This document shows positions 1-7,273 of a stretch of 64,000 nucleotides of DNA, piece by piece. Source of the DNA: Microbulbifer sediminum. Its GTDB lineage: Bacteria; Pseudomonadota; Gammaproteobacteria; Pseudomonadales; Cellvibrionaceae. Numbering within the stretch: position 1 is the first letter of the stretch; every line of letters starts with the position of its first letter. The stretch spans positions 310,001 through 374,000 of the forward strand of contig NZ_JAJSAP010000005.1 of NCBI RefSeq assembly GCF_021729035.1. Reading direction: 5' to 3'. Position numbers and translations under genes: made by a program. The notes beneath the pieces were generated by a model. That model was not told where the DNA came from, searched no databases, and saw only the letters and a program-made list of their open reading frames with translations.

Positions 1-142
1 GCACAATAGGCAGGCGCCCGGTAACTTCGATGCAGCGGAACCCCGTCCGGGAAAGCTGCCGCGAGCGAACCGGCACGTGGCGAACAAGACTCCTCAGGCA
101 ACAGCGGCACAGTAAATGCGCCGCCATAAAAAAGTAAGACCG
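1..142 (+). other. Window edge; possible tail of an upstream coding region
   Basis: One plus-strand frame stays open from base 2 to a TAA at 113-115, directly before an in-frame ATG at 116 of the next gene. The roughly 37 residues it encodes are polar and Ala/Pro/Arg-rich and I do not recognise them. Gammaproteobacteria often have glnD just before dapC, so this could be a GlnD tail, but the residues do not show it. Confidence 0.2.
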
Positions 143-1315
143 ATGAACCCGAACCTGGACAAGCTACAGCCCTACCCCTTTGCCAAGCTGGCAAAACTCA
201 AGGACGGCCTGGTCCCCGCCGGCAAACCCCATATCGCGCTGTCGATCGGCGAGCCCAAGCACCCGGCCCCCGCTTTTGTTCGCGACACACTGGTGGAGAA
301 CCTGGACCAGCTCTCCGCCTATCCGGCCACCAGGGGACTCGACAGCCTGCGCGGCGCCATTGGCGAGTGGCTTTGCAAGCGCTTTGGGCTTGAGAGCGTC
401 TGCCCCGACACCCAGGTTTTACCGGTCAACGGCACCCGGGAGGCGCTGTTCGCCTTTGCCCAGGCCGTCGCCTCCCCGGGCAGCAAGGTGCTGATGCCCA
501 ACCCCTTCTACCAGATATACGAGGGCGCGGCCCTGCTCGCCGGGGCCACTCCCTATTTTCTCAACTGCACTGCAGAGACCGGCTTCCGCCCCGACTTCGG
601 CGCAGTGCCGGAAGCGGTCTGGCAGGACTGCGAACTGCTGTACCTCTGCACGCCCGGCAACCCCACCGGGGCCCTGCTCGACCAGGATGCGCTGCGCCAG
701 GTGATCGAGCTGGCCGATCGCCACAACTTCACCATCGCTTCGGACGAATGTTACTCCGAACTGTATTTTGACGAGGGCAATCCTCCCCCCGGGCTACTGC
801 AGGCATGCGAGACTATGGGGCGCAGTGACTACAGTCGCTGCGTGGTCTTTCACAGCCTGTCAAAGCGATCAAACCTCCCGGGCCTGCGCTCGGGGTTTGT
901 CGCCGGCGACGCGCGGGTGCTGGAGAAGTTCCTGCTGTACCGCACCTACCATGGCTGTGCCATGCCCCTGCCACACCAGCACGCTTCTATCGCCGCCTGG
1001 CGCGACGAGGCGCACGTCGCAGAAAACCGGGCACTTTACCGGGAGAAGTTCGCCGCAGTACTGGAAACCCTCGGCGACTGCCTCAATGTTTCAGCCCCCG
1101 AGGCGAGCTTTTACCTCTGGCCCCAGGTGGGTGACGGTGAGGCGTTTGCGCGGGAGCTGTTCCGGCAGCAGAACATTACCGTCCTACCGGGGAGCTTCCT
1201 GGCGCGTGAGTCCGGTGGTATCAACCCGGGCCGGGAGTACGTGCGCATGGCCCTGGTTGCAACACTGGAAGAATGCATCGAGGCAGCCGGACGCATTCGC
1301 GAATTCTGTAGTTGA
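143..1315 (+). CDS. dapC: Succinyldiaminopimelate transaminase
   Basis: This is a 390-residue class I/II PLP-dependent aminotransferase. It interconverts N-succinyl-2-amino-6-oxopimelate and N-succinyl-LL-2,6-diaminopimelate in the lysine/peptidoglycan pathway, in the cytoplasm. The N terminus MNPNLDKLQPYPFAKL is typical of the proteobacterial DapC group. Fold-type I landmarks are TPGNPTGALL, ASDECYSELYF and the Schiff-base lysine K241 in SLSKRSNLPGLRSGF. An upstream in-frame ATG at 116 would add nine basic residues; I chose 143 because family members start there. dapD and dapE lie downstream on the same strand, which separates DapC from the ArgD-type enzymes it resembles. Confidence 0.9.
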   Translation: MNPNLDKLQPYPFAKLAKLKDGLVPAGKPHIALSIGEPKHPAPAFVRDTLVENLDQLSAYPATRGLDSLRGAIGEWLCKRFGLESVCPDTQVLPVNGTREALFAFAQAVASPGSKVLMPNPFYQIYEGAALLAGATPYFLNCTAETGFRPDFGAVPEAVWQDCELLYLCTPGNPTGALLDQDALRQVIELADRHNFTIASDECYSELYFDEGNPPPGLLQACETMGRSDYSRCVVFHSLSKRSNLPGLRSGFVAGDARVLEKFLLYRTYHGCAMPLPHQHASIAAWRDEAHVAENRALYREKFAAVLETLGDCLNVSAPEASFYLWPQVGDGEAFARELFRQQNITVLPGSFLARESGGINPGREYVRMALVATLEECIEAAGRIREFCS

Positions 1316-1408
1316 ATCCGGGCCGCTCCGAGGAAAAAAGGTCAGCTGAACTGGCTGGCGGGAATCGGCAGATGGCCAGACCATTTGCGATCAGAAGTAG
1401 CAAATTTA

Positions 1409-2077
1409 ATGGCAGCAAAGAACTTACTCAAACAGGAACGGGTCGACTTTATCCTGGACAAACTCGAGGAGCTCTATCCGGAGACCCCGATTCCACTGGA
1501 TCACCGCGACCCCTATACCCTGCTGGTAGCAGTACTGCTCTCGGCACAGTGCACCGACGAACGCGTCAACCAGGTTACGCCTTCACTGTGGGAGCTTGCC
1601 GACAATCCCCGGGATATGGCCCGCGTGCCGGTGGAGGAAATCCAGCAGGTGATCCGCCCGTGTGGACTGTCACCGCAAAAAGCCCGGGCCATCAGCAAGT
1701 TATCCCAGATCCTGGTCAATGAATACCATGGCAGGGTACCCGAGAACATCGCAGCACTGGAAACCCTTCCCGGGGTGGGACACAAGACCGCCAGTGTGGT
1801 GATGGCCCAGGCCTTCGGCCATCCCGCCTTTCCCGTGGATACCCATATCCACCGGCTGGCCCAGCGCTGGGGGCTGACCAGTGGCAAAAATGTCACCCAG
1901 ACGGAAAAAGACCTGAAACGTCTTTTCCCGCGGGACAGGTGGAATCGCCTGCACCTGCAGATCATTTTCTACGGCCGGGAGTATTGCACCGCCCGCGGCT
2001 GCGACGGCACCGTATGCGAAATCTGCACCACCTGTTACCCGGCGCGCAAGAACCCCAAGAAAACCAGGAAAGCTTAG
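1409..2077 (+). CDS. nth: Endonuclease III (DNA glycosylase/AP lyase)
   Basis: This 222-residue base-excision repair enzyme removes oxidised pyrimidines and cleaves at abasic sites. The helix-hairpin-helix reads LPGVGHKTASVV with catalytic K126, and the catalytic aspartate is D144 in VDTHIHRL; their spacing of 18 equals that of E. coli Nth K120/D138. The C-terminal Fe-S loop is odd: cysteines are at 193, 198, 203, 206 and 209. Three align with E. coli C187, C197 and C203, but the equivalent of C194 (expected at 200) is missing. The frame is open from a TTG at 1385; I prefer the ATG at 1409. It sits between dapC and an ArsC-like gene, a common repair/biosynthesis interleaving. Confidence 0.93.
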   Translation: MAAKNLLKQERVDFILDKLEELYPETPIPLDHRDPYTLLVAVLLSAQCTDERVNQVTPSLWELADNPRDMARVPVEEIQQVIRPCGLSPQKARAISKLSQILVNEYHGRVPENIAALETLPGVGHKTASVVMAQAFGHPAFPVDTHIHRLAQRWGLTSGKNVTQTEKDLKRLFPRDRWNRLHLQIIFYGREYCTARGCDGTVCEICTTCYPARKNPKKTRKA

Positions 2078-2087
2078 TGGTATTTCG

Positions 2088-2432
2088 ATGATTACTCTCT
2101 ACGGCATCAAGAACTGCGACACCGTGAAGAAAGCCCGTAAGTGGCTGGAAACCAATGGTGTTGAATACCGTTTCCACGATTTTCGTGAAGATGGCATGGA
2201 AAACGTACCGCTTCAACAGTGGCTGGAAGATTACAGCTGGGAGCAGGTGCTGAACCGCCGCTCCACCAGCTGGCGCGCACTCGACGAGACGCAGAAGGAT
2301 ACGATGGACAACCCGTCGGCCCTCACTGCTGCGCTGGACACCCCTACCCTGATCAAGCGGCCGGTCACCGTTTCCGGCCGGGGCGTCCTCTTCGGCTTCA
2401 AGGAAGCGGCATTCAAAGAACTGGTCAATTAA
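2088..2432 (+). CDS. ArsC/Spx/MgsR-family protein (YffB-like)
   Basis: This is a 114-residue thioredoxin-fold protein of the arsenate-reductase-like family. It has the start MITLYGIKNCDTVKKA with a single active-site-type cysteine (C10) and the later IKRPVTV segment. E. coli YffB and its relatives have no settled function, and arsenate reduction should not be assumed because no ars genes are near. It lies 10 bp after nth and 14 bp before dapD, so the three are probably cotranscribed. A gene of this family next to dapD/dapE is a recurring gammaproteobacterial arrangement. Confidence 0.85.
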   Translation: MITLYGIKNCDTVKKARKWLETNGVEYRFHDFREDGMENVPLQQWLEDYSWEQVLNRRSTSWRALDETQKDTMDNPSALTAALDTPTLIKRPVTVSGRGVLFGFKEAAFKELVN

Positions 2433-2446
2433 GGAAGTACTCACCT

Positions 2447-3478
2447 ATGAGCGACACATACAGCATCGGATTTGGCGTCGGCACCTGTAACCGTAAAGGC
2501 GAGTGGCTGGAAGTCTTCTATCCCCGCCCCATGCTGCAGCCGGACGCGGCAGTTGCAACCGCCGTCAGGGAAACCCTCGGTATCGAGGACGGCAACCAGA
2601 GCATGGCTCTGGACCCGGCCCAACTACAGCCGCTGGCAGAACGAATGGAAGCGGCCGGTGCCGGCGCACAGGCAGAAGTGCTGCGCCAGTTCACCAATAC
2701 CCAGCGACCGCTGGTGGTTGTATTCCTGCAGAGTGATGCGGCACCTGAATCAGTACCCGAGGCCTACCTCAAGCTACACTTGCTGTCCCACCGCCTGGTC
2801 AAACCACACGAAACCAAACTCGATGGTATTTTCGGCAAGCTGGTCAACGTAGCCTGGACCAACCAGGGCGCCATCGACCTGGAAGAGCTGCCGCAACGAC
2901 AGCTGGAAGCGCGCCTCAAGGGCGAGCTGCTGGATGTGGACTGTGTGGACAAGTTCCCGAAGATGACCAACTACGTGGTCCCCGCGGGCGTGCGTATCGC
3001 GCACACTGCCCGTGTGCGCCTGGGTGCCTACCTGGGTGAAGGCACCACCATCATGCACGAGGGCTTCGTCAACTTTAACGCCGGTACCGAAGGACCGGGC
3101 ATGATCGAGGGCCGTATCTCCGCTGGCGTGTTCGTCGGTGCCGGCTCTGACCTTGGCGGTGGCTGCTCCACCATGGGCACCCTGTCCGGCGGCGGCAATA
3201 TCGTTATCTCCGTCGGCGAAAACTGCCTGCTGGGAGCCAATGCCGGTATCGGTATTCCGCTGGGGGACCGCTGCACTGTGGAAGCTGGCCTGTACATCAC
3301 AGCCGGCACCAAGGTGGCCCTGCTGGACGAAACGGGCAAGCTGGTTGAACACGTCAAAGCCCGCGACCTGGCTGGCAAACCCGACCTGCTGTTCCGTCGC
3401 AATTCCACCAACGGCGCGGTTGAATGCCTGACCAACAAGAGCGCGGTGGAACTCAACGAAGCCCTGCACAGCAACTGA
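2447..3478 (+). CDS. dapD: 2,3,4,5-tetrahydropyridine-2,6-dicarboxylate N-succinyltransferase, long form
   Basis: This 343-residue enzyme transfers succinyl from succinyl-CoA to tetrahydrodipicolinate, committing it to the succinylase branch of lysine/DAP synthesis. The start MSDTYSIGFGVGTCNRKGEW and the length match the long DapD type of Pseudomonas (about 344 residues), not the 274-residue E. coli type. The C-terminal half is a left-handed beta helix of hexapeptide repeats, seen as short Gly/Val/Ile-rich units from about residue 180 on (for example VRLGAYLGEGTTIMHEG and GISAGVFVGAGSDLGG-like stretches). The frame is open far upstream, but ATG 2447 follows AAGGAAG and clears the preceding gene. 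Confidence 0.95.
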   Translation: MSDTYSIGFGVGTCNRKGEWLEVFYPRPMLQPDAAVATAVRETLGIEDGNQSMALDPAQLQPLAERMEAAGAGAQAEVLRQFTNTQRPLVVVFLQSDAAPESVPEAYLKLHLLSHRLVKPHETKLDGIFGKLVNVAWTNQGAIDLEELPQRQLEARLKGELLDVDCVDKFPKMTNYVVPAGVRIAHTARVRLGAYLGEGTTIMHEGFVNFNAGTEGPGMIEGRISAGVFVGAGSDLGGGCSTMGTLSGGGNIVISVGENCLLGANAGIGIPLGDRCTVEAGLYITAGTKVALLDETGKLVEHVKARDLAGKPDLLFRRNSTNGAVECLTNKSAVELNEALHSN

Positions 3479-3568
3479 TGCCAGAAGCGCCGGGCCCCGG
3501 CCCGGCCAGAGCCCCCCCGGTGAACACCGGGCTCGCCCCGCTCCTGTTCGAAAAGGAATCGAGAACTG

Positions 3569-4702
3569 ATGACCCCCACCCTGAAACTCGCCAGCGACCT
3601 TATCCGGCTCAGGTCTGTCACCCCCGAGGATGCCGGCTGTATGCCACTGATGCTGGAGCGCCTGGAAAGAATCGGCTTCACAACCACTCACCTGCGCCGC
3701 GGCGACACCGACAATTTCTGGGCAGTCCGCGACGGCAGCGGTGCCGGCCCGCTGTTCGCCTTTGCCGGCCACACCGATGTGGTACCCAGCGGCCCCGAGC
3801 AAAACTGGAAGCATCCCCCGTTTGAACCGGTAATTGAAGACGGCTACCTCTATGGCCGCGGTGCCGCGGATATGAAAGGCTCACTGGCAGCGATGGTCAT
3901 CGCCTGCGAAGAGTTTATTGCAGCACACCCGGACCACAAGGGTCGCATCGCTTTCCTGATTACCAGCGATGAAGAAGGGCCGGCGACCGACGGCACTGTC
4001 AAAGTTGTCGAGTGGCTGGAGGAACAGGGAGAGAAAATCGACTGCTGCCTGGTGGGTGAACCTTCCAGTACCGACCGGGTCGGCGACGTGATCAAGAACG
4101 GACGCCGCGGCTCACTGGGCCTCGAGCTCACCGTCTTCGGAACCCAGGGCCATGTGGCCTACCCGCACCTGGCAGAAAACCCCGTACACACGCTGGCCCC
4201 GGCGCTGGCGGAGCTGGCCGTGGAGAAATGGGATGACGGCAATGACTTTTTCCCGGCCACCAGCTTCCAGGTCTCCAATATCAGTGGCGGCACCGGTGCC
4301 ACCAATGTGATCCCCGGTGAGGTCAAGGTGATTTGCAACTGGCGGTTCTCCACCGAGACCACGTCGGAACAGCTACAGCAGCGCGCCCGCGCCATTCTCG
4401 ATTCACATGGCCTCAGGTACGAGGCCAACTTCAGGCTCTCCGGCCAGCCATTCCTCACCGCCGCAGGCCCGCTGGTGGAGGCGGCGCAGTCGGCCATCAG
4501 GACTGTAACCGGGGAGGAGACACAATTGTCTACCGCAGGAGGAACGTCGGACGGCCGCTTTATCGCGCCGACAGGCGCACAGGTGGTAGAGCTGGGGCCG
4601 GTCAACGCGACGATCCATAAAGTCGATGAATGCGTGCGCGCGGATGACCTGGACCGCCTGAAAGACATGTATCGTGAAATACTGTGTAACTTATTACTGT
4701 GA
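3569..4702 (+). CDS. dapE: Succinyl-diaminopimelate desuccinylase
   Basis: This 377-residue M20-family metallohydrolase hydrolyses N-succinyl-LL-DAP to LL-DAP and succinate. Di-zinc landmarks are [12 protein letters not shown] (His and Asp ligands), [12 protein letters not shown], and [13 protein letters not shown] with the catalytic and bridging glutamates. [11 protein letters not shown] and the late [12 protein letters not shown] histidine are also typical. The dimerisation domain lies roughly at residues 180-290. AAGGA precedes the ATG at 3569. With dapC and dapD it completes three consecutive succinylase-branch steps. The 90-bp gap from dapD is GC-rich and can form hairpins, so partial readthrough is possible. 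Confidence 0.95.
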   Translation: MTPTLKLASDLIRLRSVTPEDAGCMPLMLERLERIGFTTTHLRRGDTDNFWAVRDGSGAGPLFAFAGHTDVVPSGPEQNWKHPPFEPVIEDGYLYGRGAADMKGSLAAMVIACEEFIAAHPDHKGRIAFLITSDEEGPATDGTVKVVEWLEEQGEKIDCCLVGEPSSTDRVGDVIKNGRRGSLGLELTVFGTQGHVAYPHLAENPVHTLAPALAELAVEKWDDGNDFFPATSFQVSNISGGTGATNVIPGEVKVICNWRFSTETTSEQLQQRARAILDSHGLRYEANFRLSGQPFLTAAGPLVEAAQSAIRTVTGEETQLSTAGGTSDGRFIAPTGAQVVELGPVNATIHKVDECVRADDLDRLKDMYREILCNLLL

Positions 4703-4725
4703 CACAGCTCTGCCGGCCGGGCGCC

Positions 4726-5097
4726 TCAGTGAAGGCGTCCGCGGGGCCCCTCCGGCACGTGCTGCTGCGGCTCTTCCAGGGCATGGGTCATAACAAAGTA
4801 ATAGGCCACCTGCGGCTGGCCCTGCACTTCCACCAGCAGATCAAAATTGAACTCGCCCTTTTCACCGGGGCTGACCTGCACGGTGTTCACATGCTCCGGC
4901 TCGATAAACAGCTCGGCCACCAGTCGCTTGCCCCGCACCACCTGCACCAGCAGCGTACGGGCATCCTCGCGGCTGAAACGCCAGTAGTAGTCATCATCAT
5001 CGTATACCACCGAATCCGCGGTTCCCGCCCGCAGGATGCAGTTAGGATGATCGGCCAGCCAGGCCCAGAAGTCGTCGAAGGAAAGGGTTGTCTGCAT
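4726..5097 (-). CDS. Conserved hypothetical protein downstream of flavodoxin
   Basis: This 123-residue protein starts MQTTLSFDDFWAWLADHP. It has no signal peptide or membrane segment and ends in a Pro/Arg-rich tail. A run of aspartates (VYDDDDYYW) and alternating beta-like stretches are visible, but I recognise no catalytic motif or family. The frame is open to 5178, but that would overlap the flavodoxin gene, so I chose the ATG at 5097, nine bases after the flavodoxin stop. The pair is probably one transcript, so a redox-linked or flavodoxin-partner role is possible but unproven. Confidence 0.65.
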   Translation of the reverse strand: MQTTLSFDDFWAWLADHPNCILRAGTADSVVYDDDDYYWRFSREDARTLLVQVVRGKRLVAELFIEPEHVNTVQVSPGEKGEFNFDLLVEVQGQPQVAYYFVMTHALEEPQQHVPEGPRGRLH

Positions 5098-5105
5098 GAG
5101 TGGGC

Positions 5106-5657
5106 TCAATCGTCCAGCGCCGCTACGCTGTCCGCTCCGCCCGGCAGGCCGAACTCCCGCGCAACCTGGCGGCACCACTGGTTCAGTCGGCCCGCGGTCA
5201 GCTCCTCCTGCTGGTCTTCATCGATGGCGAGCCCGACAAAGCGGCCCTCGCCCTCGATCTCGGCCTTGGAGGCCTCGAACTCGTACCCTTCTGTCGACCA
5301 GTGCCCCACAATTGCCGCGCCGTTGGCGACGATCACATCGTGCAGCATCCCCATGGCATCGAGGAAATAGTCACCGTAGCCAAACTGGTCGCCCAGGCCG
5401 AACAGCGCGACAGTTTTACCGCTGAAGTCGATCTCCTGAACGTCTTCCCAGAACTCTTCCCAGTCGGACTGGATCTGGCCAAAGTCCCAGGTGGGGATAC
5501 CGAAAATGAGCTGCTCGTACCCGGCGATTTCAAGCTGCGTGACATCGGCAATATCGTGCACCTCCACACGCTCCTCGCCCAGGCGGGCGCGGATACGCTC
5601 GGCCACGCTCTCGGTGTTGCCCTCATCACTGCCAAAAAACAAGCCGATCTTGCTCAC
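5106..5657 (-). CDS. Flavodoxin
   Basis: This 183-residue long-chain flavodoxin is an FMN-binding low-potential electron carrier of the cytoplasm. The phosphate loop is GSDEGNTESVAERI near residues 9-22, and the aromatic/isoalloxazine loops are IPTWDFGQIQSDW and GLGDQFGYGDYFLDAMG, as in the FldA/FldB family. I chose a GTG start at 5657 (VSKIGLFFG) because TAGGAGT lies about ten bases upstream; the frame extends to 5699 with residues unlike flavodoxins. It is followed at once by a small hypothetical gene. Confidence 0.92.
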   Translation of the reverse strand: MSKIGLFFGSDEGNTESVAERIRARLGEERVEVHDIADVTQLEIAGYEQLIFGIPTWDFGQIQSDWEEFWEDVQEIDFSGKTVALFGLGDQFGYGDYFLDAMGMLHDVIVANGAAIVGHWSTEGYEFEASKAEIEGEGRFVGLAIDEDQQEELTAGRLNQWCRQVAREFGLPGGADSVAALDD

Positions 5658-5802
5658 AAACACTCCTATCAACAGAATTCCGCCCCGTGCGAACGCCAAT
5701 GACCGCCTGGTCAGGCAGCTCCGCCTAGCGAGGCGCGGTATTTTCCCAACAATACCTGTTCACAGCAAGCGCAGCCGTCCCTCCCGGCAATATGGCCAGG
5801 TA

Positions 5803-5827
5803 ATAAAAAACCCCCGCATGGCGGGGG
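5803..5827 (-). terminator. Rho-independent terminator of the Spy/CpxP-type gene
   Basis: On the minus strand a GCCCCCGC / GCGGGGG stem with an ATG-type loop (5811-5827) is followed by seven T (5804-5810). It lies about 80 bases beyond the stop of the gene at 5910-6386. Confidence 0.85.
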
Positions 5828-5909
5828 CAAGGATCGCGCACAGGCCGGGTGGTTGGGGGGTCACCCGGCACCGCGCACAGGACGGTTACTTGACTGATTG
5901 GATAGCGCC

Positions 5910-6386
5910 CTACTCGCTGTCGGCGCGCCGCTGGCGGCGCTCCTTCCTGCGCTCACGACGCTCACTGTGCATCTGTTCCAGCTTTGCCTTCTGTTCGTCA
6001 GTCAGGATTGCCTGGAATTCCTCGTGTCGCTCGCGCCGCTGCTGCATCTTCTCGATCTCAAGCGCACCCAGCTTGGCCGCCAGGCTGTCCAGGGTTGCCT
6101 GGTCGGCACCCGCGTCCAGGGCTTCCCGCACCTGCTCGCGCAGTTCATGCATTTCCTTGCGCAGCTCCTGTCGTGCCGCGCGATTGGCATCGCGATTCGC
6201 CTCAAGCTGCGCCCTCTGGCCCTCGGTAAGCTCCAGTTTGTCCGCCATGCGGTCGAACATCTCCTGGCGGTGATGGCCCTTGCCGTGGTGCTGGCCATGA
6301 TCCCCCGCCAGTACCATGCCGGGGACGGCGACGGCCGAGGCCAGGATCAGGCTGCCCGCAATTTTCTTCCAGTTGCTCCGCTGCAT
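5910..6386 (-). CDS. Periplasmic Spy/CpxP-family (LTXXQ) protein
   Basis: This is a 158-residue exported protein. It has a basic N terminus and hydrophobic stretch (IAGSLILASAVAVPGMVLA) with probable cleavage after VLA, then a His-rich segment (GDHGQHHGKGHH). Two LTXXQ-type motifs follow, LTEGQRAQLE and LTDEQKAKLE, separated by long charged helices. Spy/CpxP proteins are helical periplasmic chaperones, and CpxP also dampens the sensor CpxA. The divergent cpxRA genes and the shared operator array make a CpxP-like role likely. ATG 6386 follows AGAGGAATGAG; a GTG one codon earlier is possible. The His-rich N terminus could bind metal, which is an inference. Confidence 0.88.
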   Translation of the reverse strand: MQRSNWKKIAGSLILASAVAVPGMVLAGDHGQHHGKGHHRQEMFDRMADKLELTEGQRAQLEANRDANRAARQELRKEMHELREQVREALDAGADQATLDSLAAKLGALEIEKMQQRRERHEEFQAILTDEQKAKLEQMHSERRERRKERRQRRADSE

Positions 6387-6433
6387 CACTCATTCCTCTT
6401 GCTTGGTGTGAGTTGTCCTGAGTCAGTAAGGGC

Positions 6434-6439
6434 ATAGTA
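6434..6439 (-). promoter_or_regulatory. Candidate -10 for the Spy/CpxP-type gene
   Basis: The minus strand reads TACTAT here, 48 bases before the start codon. No -35 match lies 16-18 bases upstream; instead the first CpxR-like half-site occupies that place, as expected of an activator-dependent promoter. Confidence 0.4.
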
Positions 6440-6451
6440 GGCCCACCCGCG

Positions 6452-6496
6452 GTAAATAGGGGATAAGCGGGGTAAACAACTGTTAAGAACGGTTAA
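6452..6496. promoter_or_regulatory. Array of five CpxR-like half-sites at 10-bp period
   Basis: GTAAA (6452), GATAA (6462), GTAAA (6472), GTTAA (6482) and GTTAA (6492) occur on the plus strand exactly ten bases apart. The known CpxR box is two GTAAA-type half-sites separated by five bases, so this equals overlapping boxes on one DNA face. It lies between the divergent Spy/CpxP-type gene and cpxR, upstream of both -10 elements. Confidence 0.8.
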
Positions 6497-6535
6497 ACCC
6501 CGGGCTACTTGAATCCAAGGCCGGCGGGCTTTACA

Positions 6536-6541
6536 TATAAT
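6536..6541 (+). promoter_or_regulatory. Candidate -10 for cpxRA
   Basis: A perfect TATAAT lies 27 bases before the cpxR start codon. The sequence 16-18 bases upstream is not -35-like; the nearest TTGAAT (6509) is 21 bases away. Together with the CpxR array upstream this suggests activation and autoregulation. Confidence 0.55.
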
Positions 6542-6568
6542 GGCCGCACTGAGCTGATGGGATAAATT

Positions 6569-7273
6569 ATGAGCCGAGTCCTACTGGTCGACGACGACCT
6601 CGAACTGACCGAACTCCTCGACGAGTACCTCACCGGGGAGGGGTTCAGGGTAACAGTAGCCAATGATGGCGGCAGCGGACTGGATCTAGCCCGCAGCAAG
6701 GAATTCGATGCACTGGTGCTGGATGTGATGCTGCCGGTCCATAACGGTTTCGACGTACTGCGCAAGCTGCGCGAGGAGGGCGGCGCGGCGGGAGCCCTGC
6801 CGGTACTGATGCTGACAGCCAAGGGAGACACTGTCGACCGCATTGTGGGCCTGGAAATGGGGGCCGACGACTATCTCCCGAAACCGTGTAATCCCCGCGA
6901 GCTGGCGGCGCGGCTGCGCGCCGTGCTCCGCCGGGGGCGCGCCGAACAACCGACCGATGAAGAGCAACTGAGTAGCGGCTCACTCAGCCTGCGCCCGTCA
7001 CAGCACCAGGCCTTCTGGAAAGACACGGCGCTGTCCCTGACCGGTGCCGAGTTCTCTGTGCTGAAAGTCCTGGTCCAGCATGCCGGGGAGGTAGTCAACA
7101 AGGAGACACTGACCGAAGGCGCCCTCGGCCGCAAACTGATGCCCTATGATCGCTCCATCGACGTCCATGTCAGCAACATCCGCAAGAAGCTGGCAGAACA
7201 CGGCGCCAGCCGCGACCTGATTATCAATATCCGCGGCGCCGGGTACATGCTTACTGAGGGCGCGGAAGCCTGA
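6569..7273 (+). CDS. cpxR: Response regulator, CpxR-like (OmpR family)
   Basis: This 234-residue protein has a receiver domain (about 1-120) and an OmpR/PhoB winged helix (about 135-230). Acidic-pocket residues D8/D9, phosphoacceptor D52 in DALVLDVMLP and the conserved lysine in DDYLPKPCNP are present. The wing region carries SIDVHVSNIRKKL and NIRGAGYML. The sequence resembles CpxR more than other OmpR members. The call rests also on the overlapping downstream kinase, the divergent Spy/CpxP-type gene and the GTAAA array upstream. Its stop overlaps the kinase start in an ATGA, so the two are translationally coupled. Confidence 0.88.
   Translation: MSRVLLVDDDLELTELLDEYLTGEGFRVTVANDGGSGLDLARSKEFDALVLDVMLPVHNGFDVLRKLREEGGAAGALPVLMLTAKGDTVDRIVGLEMGADDYLPKPCNPRELAARLRAVLRRGRAEQPTDEEQLSSGSLSLRPSQHQAFWKDTALSLTGAEFSVLKVLVQHAGEVVNKETLTEGALGRKLMPYDRSIDVHVSNIRKKLAEHGASRDLIINIRGAGYMLTEGAEA

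Noticed and set aside
2088..2432. Calling the ArsC-like gene an arsenate reductase
   Set aside because: It belongs to the Spx/MgsR/YffB branch, sits in a lysine gene cluster and has no ars neighbours.
2219..2446. Upstream in-frame extension of dapD
   Set aside because: It overlaps the ArsC-like gene and is not part of the DapD family; ATG 2447 has its own AAGGAAG site.
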